Positions 48,388 through 64,000 of a stretch of 64,000 bases of DNA are shown piece after piece (position 1 is the first letter of the stretch; every line of letters begins with the position of its first letter). The DNA comes from Saccharothrix sp. HUAS TT1 (lineage in GTDB: Bacteria; Actinomycetota; Actinomycetes; Mycobacteriales; Pseudonocardiaceae), in NCBI RefSeq assembly GCF_040744945.1, contig NZ_CP160453.1, forward strand, positions 5,456,001 through 5,520,000, given 5' to 3'. Under the pieces are notes generated by a model. That model was not told the DNA's origin. It did no database searches and saw nothing but the letters and a program-made list of their open reading frames with translations. A program made the translations under genes and the position numbers.

Positions 48388-49776
48388 TTGGCGGACGACG
48401 TGAACGGCGGGTTGCGCCGGCAGCTGACGAGCAGGCAGATCGGCATGATCTCGCTCGGCGGCACGATCGGCACCGGGTTGTTCCTCGGCTCCGGGCTGGC
48501 GATCTCGATGGCGGGCCCGGCCGTGGTGCTGGTGTACCTGGTCGGCGCGCTGGCGGCGGTCGCGCTGGTGTACGCGGTGGCCGAGATGGTCGTGGTGCAC
48601 CCGGAGGCGGGCGGGTTCGGCGCGGTCGCCACGAGGTACGCCGGACCGCTCACCGGGTACGTGCAGCGCTGGTGCTACTGGGCCACCCAGGTGATCACGG
48701 TCGGCGGCGAGGTGGTCGCGGCCGGCCTGTACGTCCGGTACTGGTGGCCGCAGGTGCCCCTGTGGACGTCGGTGTGCCTGTTCTCGCTGGCGATCCTGGC
48801 GGTCAACTTCGCCGCCGTGCGGTTGTTCGGCGAGGTCGAGTACTGGTTCGCGATGGTCAAGGTGACGGCCCTGGTCGTGTTCCTGGTGCTGGGCGGGCTG
48901 TACGTGGTGTTCGGGCTGCCGGGGCAGAACGCGGTCGGGCTGTCGGCGTGGACCGCGCACGGCGGGTTCATGCCCAACGGGCTGGTCGGCGTGCTGCTGG
49001 CGGTGACGGTGGCGACGTTCAGCTACGGCGGCGTGGAGTCGGTGGCCATGACGGCCGCCGAGTCGCGCAGCCCGGGCCGGGACATCCCGCGCGCGGCCCG
49101 GCGGGTGGTGCTGCGCCTGTCCCTGTTCTACGTGCTGGCCACCGGGATCATCGTGGCGATCGTGCCGTGGACGCGGGCCGCCTCGGTGGACGGGATCGCG
49201 GAGAGCCCGTTCGTGACGCTGTTCGCCTCGATCGGCGTGCCCGCCGCGGCGGGGGTGATGAACCTGGTCATCCTCACCGCCGCGCTGTCCGCCGCGAACA
49301 CCACGCTCTACCTCGCCTCGCGGACCATGCACTCGTTGGCGCTGGACCGCTACGCGCCGCCCGTGCTCGCCGCCGTGACCGAGCGGGGCACCCCGGTGAA
49401 CGCGGTGCTCGCGTCGACCGCGGGCCTGGGCGCCGCCGCCGTGGCCGCCGCGCTGTCACCGGACGCGGCTTTCCCGGTGCTGCTGGGCATCGCGATGTTC
49501 AGCGGCATGGTGGCGTGGATGCTGATCTTCGTCAGCCACCTCGCGTTCCGCCGCGCGCGCCGGGACCTGCCGCCGTCGCCGATCCGGCTGCCCGGCGCGC
49601 CGCTGACGACCGTGCTGAGCCTGCTGTACGTGGTGCTGGTGCTGGCCGCGACGGCGTTCACCGAGGCGTTCGGCCCGGCGTGGAAGGTCGGCGTGCCGTT
49701 CGTGGCGCTGGTGCTGCTGTCCTACCCGCTGGTCCGGCTGCGCCGCCGGGCCGCCGTGGCGGCCGAGGACCGGTAG
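48388..49776 (+). CDS. Amino acid permease (APC superfamily)
   Basis: 462 residues with about 12 hydrophobic segments. The first carries GGTIGTGLFLGSG, the signature of the AAT family (LysP/GabP/AnsP-like). Conserved FSYGGVESVAMTAAE lies in the middle, as does ALSAANTTLYLASRTM. It should import a neutral or basic amino acid by proton symport. The TTG at 48388 is chosen because GGAGG is 5 nt upstream; GTG 48400 is an alternative. It is monocistronic. Nothing links it to the PKS genes. Confidence 0.9.
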   Translation: MADDVNGGLRRQLTSRQIGMISLGGTIGTGLFLGSGLAISMAGPAVVLVYLVGALAAVALVYAVAEMVVVHPEAGGFGAVATRYAGPLTGYVQRWCYWATQVITVGGEVVAAGLYVRYWWPQVPLWTSVCLFSLAILAVNFAAVRLFGEVEYWFAMVKVTALVVFLVLGGLYVVFGLPGQNAVGLSAWTAHGGFMPNGLVGVLLAVTVATFSYGGVESVAMTAAESRSPGRDIPRAARRVVLRLSLFYVLATGIIVAIVPWTRAASVDGIAESPFVTLFASIGVPAAAGVMNLVILTAALSAANTTLYLASRTMHSLALDRYAPPVLAAVTERGTPVNAVLASTAGLGAAAVAAALSPDAAFPVLLGIAMFSGMVAWMLIFVSHLAFRRARRDLPPSPIRLPGAPLTTVLSLLYVVLVLAATAFTEAFGPAWKVGVPFVALVLLSYPLVRLRRRAAVAAEDR

Positions 49777-50002
49777 CCGGGGTCGGCGTGCCGGTGTGAT
49801 CGCCTGGCCGGCACGTGTCCATCGGGCCGGCACCTGTGACGGGACCCGGCTCGCCTCCGGTGGTCCGCCAGTTGCGGAGTCGACCGCCGCCGTCACCGCC
49901 GTCACCGCGTCATCCTGCGACGAGGCCACGGCCTGAGAACGCGTTGGCACGGCCGAGAGGCGAGTCCTCCCGGACGCGCGGTCACGCGGCGCGGCCGGAG
50001 TG

Positions 50003-50551
50003 CTAGACCGACCCGACGTAGCCCTGCTCGACGATCCGCTGCGCGGACGCGTCGTAGGCGCCCGGCTCGGTCGGCGCGAACGTGCCGAGGCCGTCGACGT
50101 ACCGGTTGAACATGCAGAACGCCGCCGCGATCAGCACGGTGTCGTGGATCTCGACGTCGGTGGCGCCCTGCGCGCGGGCCTGCTCGACCAGGTCCGAGGT
50201 GACCTTGCGGCCGGACTCCTGCACCGCGCCCGCGATCCGCAGCAGCGCGCGCAGCTTGTCCCCGATCGGCGCGGCGTCGAGGTCCGCCCGCACCTGCTGC
50301 ACCAGCGTCATGCCCTCGTGCAGCTGCGCGGCGGCGAACGCCGAGTGCGAGCTGCAGCAGAACGTGCACTCGTTCAGCCCGGACACGTAAGCCGCGATCA
50401 GCTCCCGCTCGCCGGCGGGCAGTGAGTTCGGCGCGCGCAGCAGGACCTCGGCCAGCTCGTTGAGCGGCTTGGCCGTCTCGGGTCGGAACCTCATCGGGCC
50501 CGTGATGCCGGGGAACAGGGTCTCGTCCAAGCCGAGGTCGATGTGCGCCAT
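50003..50551 (-). CDS. AhpD-like / carboxymuconolactone decarboxylase family protein
   Basis: 182 residues. The family motif is seen as ECTFCCSSHSA (CxxC followed by His). Residues RELIAAYVSGLNECTF and the later DTVLIAAAFCMFNRYVDGLG agree with peroxidase-related CMD proteins. Such proteins reduce peroxides through the Cys pair or act as AhpC partners; no AhpC gene is nearby. It stands alone, convergent with the permease across 226 nt in which I see no gene. Confidence 0.9.
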   Translation of the reverse strand: MAHIDLGLDETLFPGITGPMRFRPETAKPLNELAEVLLRAPNSLPAGERELIAAYVSGLNECTFCCSSHSAFAAAQLHEGMTLVQQVRADLDAAPIGDKLRALLRIAGAVQESGRKVTSDLVEQARAQGATDVEIHDTVLIAAAFCMFNRYVDGLGTFAPTEPGAYDASAQRIVEQGYVGSV

Positions 50552-50656
50552 GGGTGCACGCTAACCCGCGCCGCGCGGATCTCGGGCTGCGTGGTCCCGC
50601 AGTGCGGGTCCGGCCACGTCGCGAAGGGGCGCGACGTGGCCGGACGGCGGCGGCCG

Positions 50657-51118
50657 CTACCGGGCCTGGCCGCGCAGGGTGAGCAGCGTCGCGCCCACCG
50701 TCATGCCGAAGAACACGTGGCCGAACAGGCTGACCCACTGGGCGCCGCCGACCACGAACACCATGTCGCTCATCATCGGATCGGCGGTGACGCTCAGCCA
50801 CAGCGGCATGATCACCAGCGCGCCGAGCACCCACAGGACCACGCCGTACAGCATGCTGGCGGCGTACACCGGCGGCACCTGGCCGCCGATCTTGCGGGTC
50901 AGCACGGCGAACACGACGCCGGCGATGGCCGAGATGACCATGTGCACCAGGAAACCGACGAAGGCGTTCTCCACGCCGATCAGCATGCCCACCATGGGCA
51001 GCGTGCCCATGCCGGCCATCAGCAGCCCGAACACGACGCCGCCGGCGAGTCCGGCCAACACCCCGTTCCGGATGTGGGAGTCCGCCCTCGTCATCGGGGC
51101 AGCAATTGTCGCGGACAC
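50657..51118 (-). CDS. Four-helix membrane protein of unknown function
   Basis: 153 residues with four hydrophobic segments (GVLAGLAGGVVFGLLMAGM; FVGFLVHMVISAIAGVVFAV; MLYGVVLWVLGALVIMPLWL; LFGHVFFGMTVGATLLTL). GTG 51118 has AGGAG 7 nt upstream. It lies 14 nt after the next membrane protein gene, so the two form an operon. No family is recognised with confidence. Confidence 0.75.
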   Translation of the reverse strand: MSATIAAPMTRADSHIRNGVLAGLAGGVVFGLLMAGMGTLPMVGMLIGVENAFVGFLVHMVISAIAGVVFAVLTRKIGGQVPPVYAASMLYGVVLWVLGALVIMPLWLSVTADPMMSDMVFVVGGAQWVSLFGHVFFGMTVGATLLTLRGQAR

Positions 51119-51132
51119 GATCAGCTCCTCTG

Positions 51133-52044
51133 TCAGTTGTAGGGCATGGTCGGGAACCAGCCGATCCCGAAGATCGACGGGACGCGGACGTCCCAGTACA
51201 CGAGCAGGAACACGCCGAGGGCGATCAGCAGCGCGGCGCTGACCACGGTCGAACGGCGGGGGTTGTTGCTGAACCAGCGCAGGAACCGGCCCTTCGTGCC
51301 CAGGGCCAGCGCCGCGAACACGATGACGACCAGCAGGACGTTGCCGACGGACTGGAGCACGAACGTGCCCGCCCCGAAGAGCGGGTTGCCGGACTCCACC
51401 GCGGATCGGAACAGCTTGATGAACATGGGGTAGGGACGGCCGATCAGGAACGCGCCGACCAGCGCGCCGAGCACCACCACCCGGGCCACCGGCCGGTCGC
51501 GGAACAGGTCCGGCACGACACCGAGGGCGGCCAGGCCGAGGTAGGTCATCGCCAGGCCGACGACGCCGAACACGACGGCCGACTGCACCAGCCGCACCGG
51601 CATCGTGCCGATGGTCGCGCTGGACAGCTGCGGCAGGCTGGTGCCGATCAGCACACCGACCGCGCCGTAGGCCGCCGACACGCCCACCATGCCCGCCGTG
51701 AAGAAGCCCAACGGGCGCAACAGGGCCCTCAACGTGCCCTGCGCGGGTCCGCCGGCCTGACTCATCGGCCCGATCGACGCGGCCATGGCGATGTTGCACG
51801 CGGTGAACGTGCCCGCGATGCCGGAGACGAGCGCGAACACCAGGCCGGCGGCCGTGCTCGCGAGAGAAGCGGTGGCGGCGTCCTCGCCGAGCAGCGCGTT
51901 GGCCACGTTCGCGCCGATCACGTGGTCCACGAACTCGTAGGACCACAGCACGGACAGCAGGACGCCGGCGATCGCGCTGCCGGCGATCAGTCGTCCTCGA
52001 TTGGTCGGGCGGTCGGTCCCGATGACGGGCCGGGCATGGACCAT
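51133..52044 (-). CDS. Multi-pass membrane protein, possibly CcdA-like
   Basis: 303 residues with about eight hydrophobic segments. A segment TFTACNIAMAASIGPMSQ recalls the Cys-containing first helices of CcdA/DsbD-type thiol-electron carriers, but only one Cys is there, so the match is loose. FGALVGAFLIGRPYPMF-like sequence occurs later. ATG 52044 has GAGGTGA 6 nt upstream. It is the first gene of a two-gene operon, divergent from the second PKS across 421 nt. Confidence 0.7.
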   Translation of the reverse strand: MVHARPVIGTDRPTNRGRLIAGSAIAGVLLSVLWSYEFVDHVIGANVANALLGEDAATASLASTAAGLVFALVSGIAGTFTACNIAMAASIGPMSQAGGPAQGTLRALLRPLGFFTAGMVGVSAAYGAVGVLIGTSLPQLSSATIGTMPVRLVQSAVVFGVVGLAMTYLGLAALGVVPDLFRDRPVARVVVLGALVGAFLIGRPYPMFIKLFRSAVESGNPLFGAGTFVLQSVGNVLLVVIVFAALALGTKGRFLRWFSNNPRRSTVVSAALLIALGVFLLVYWDVRVPSIFGIGWFPTMPYN

Positions 52045-52465
52045 GGGCGGTCACCTCGTCGCATCCGGTGGAGTTCGGTCGACTCAATGTCCTCGGCGAC
52101 CAGCCGGGCCGACTACTTCAATGCTGCTGTCCTTCGCGCCGTTCGACGGCGGCGGTTGGGCCGTCGGCGCGGGGCCGGTTGGGCCGTCGGCACGGTGGCG
52201 GCAGGTCCGCCGACGCGCTCTCGAACACCGGCCGGCCGCATTGAAGCCGAACCGCGCCCGCGGTGCCAGTAGCACGATCGGAAAACCGATGCGTGATCTC
52301 AGCTACTCGATACGCCCGGTAGCCGGCTGTTCGAAACCGAGGTACGTTCAGGACGTTCTTTCTCCACCGCCGGGGGAAAACTGTCAGGTGCTGCGGTGGG
52401 GCGGGCCGTATTTGCTTTCGTCCGGGAACCGACTCGAATTCTCGCGAGCGCAAGAGGGTGGCCCG
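52045..52465. other. Intergenic region upstream of the second PKS (421 bp)
   Basis: No credible gene. It contains a 16-bp direct repeat (CGGTTGGGCCGTCGGC at 52153-52168 and 52176-52191) and a small hairpin (ATCGG-AAAA-CCGAT, 52277-52290). The last 200 nt are less GC-rich than their surroundings, as expected for a promoter region. No specific -35/-10 pair is claimed. Confidence 0.5.

Positions 52466-64000
<11,535 letters not shown>

Noticed and set aside
24000..52000. Middle block as a mobile or integrated element
   Set aside because: No integrase, transposase, tRNA or attachment repeats were seen, and base composition is like the rest of the window.
52118..52453. A 111-codon minus-strand frame upstream of the second PKS
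   Set aside because: No domain or signal, poor ribosome binding site, low-complexity Arg/Pro content; more likely promoter region.

Overview
The window is very GC-rich DNA with strong G/C bias at third codon positions, frequent GTG starts and GC-perfect hairpins. Its gene content (modular type I polyketide synthases, CBM2-type secreted enzymes, a MmyB-type regulator, a PPOX/F420-type enzyme) points to a filamentous actinomycete. A Pseudonocardiales relative (Saccharothrix/Actinosynnema-like) is my guess from overall feel, not something the sequence proves. I see no rRNA, tRNA, CRISPR array, insertion sequence or integrase.

Left block, 1-23977 (+): three consecutive type I PKS genes, the first cut by the window edge. 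They carry five extension modules, called a-e here in window order: a and b on gene 1 (1-9042), c and d on gene 2 (9051-18008), e plus a terminal thioester reductase on gene 3 (18038-23977). All five ATs carry the malonyl-type HAFH signature. Modules a and c look fully able to ketoreduce and dehydrate. Module b has a substituted DH motif, module d has lost its KR and DH active sites, and module e has a shortened DH. The predicted output is an unsaturated polyketide with a retained ketone and hydroxyl near its end, released by reduction as an aldehyde or alcohol. A 32-bp perfect palindrome closes this block.

Middle block, 24014-52044: about 28 kb without any polyketide gene. It holds (i) msrA and a MOSC gene; (ii) a secreted CE15-like esterase with a CBM2; (iii) a vWA / PP2C / kinase triad of the TerY-P (E. 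coli YegL-YegK-YegI-like) type; (iv) a PPOX-fold enzyme, a doubly deleted SDR remnant, a MmyB-type regulator and an SRPBCC protein; (v) a frameshifted gene overlapping a trypsin-like protease without signal peptide; (vi) secreted, GDSL and GH3 hydrolases; (vii) a seven-gene minus-strand array that I regard as the most interesting part. That array encodes a J-like/Septum_form membrane protein, then FHA-winged helix, PP2C, Ser/Thr kinase, GrpE-like, Hsp70-like and TPR/OmpA-like proteins. The last six all overlap their neighbours by 4 or 8 nt, and a 27-nt motif lies upstream of both the first gene and the six-gene unit; (viii) an amino acid permease, an AhpD-like protein and a two-gene membrane protein operon.

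Right block, 52466-64000 (+, runs off the window): the start of a second PKS. It opens with a KSQ-AT-ACP loading module, followed by KS-AT-KR-ACP and KS-AT-DH-ER. Its ATs have GHSQGE/YAAH signatures (methylmalonyl-like), unlike the left block, so the two assembly lines are probably separate pathways. Its two extender ATs share a tract about 96% identical over 482 bp, evidence of recent gene conversion.
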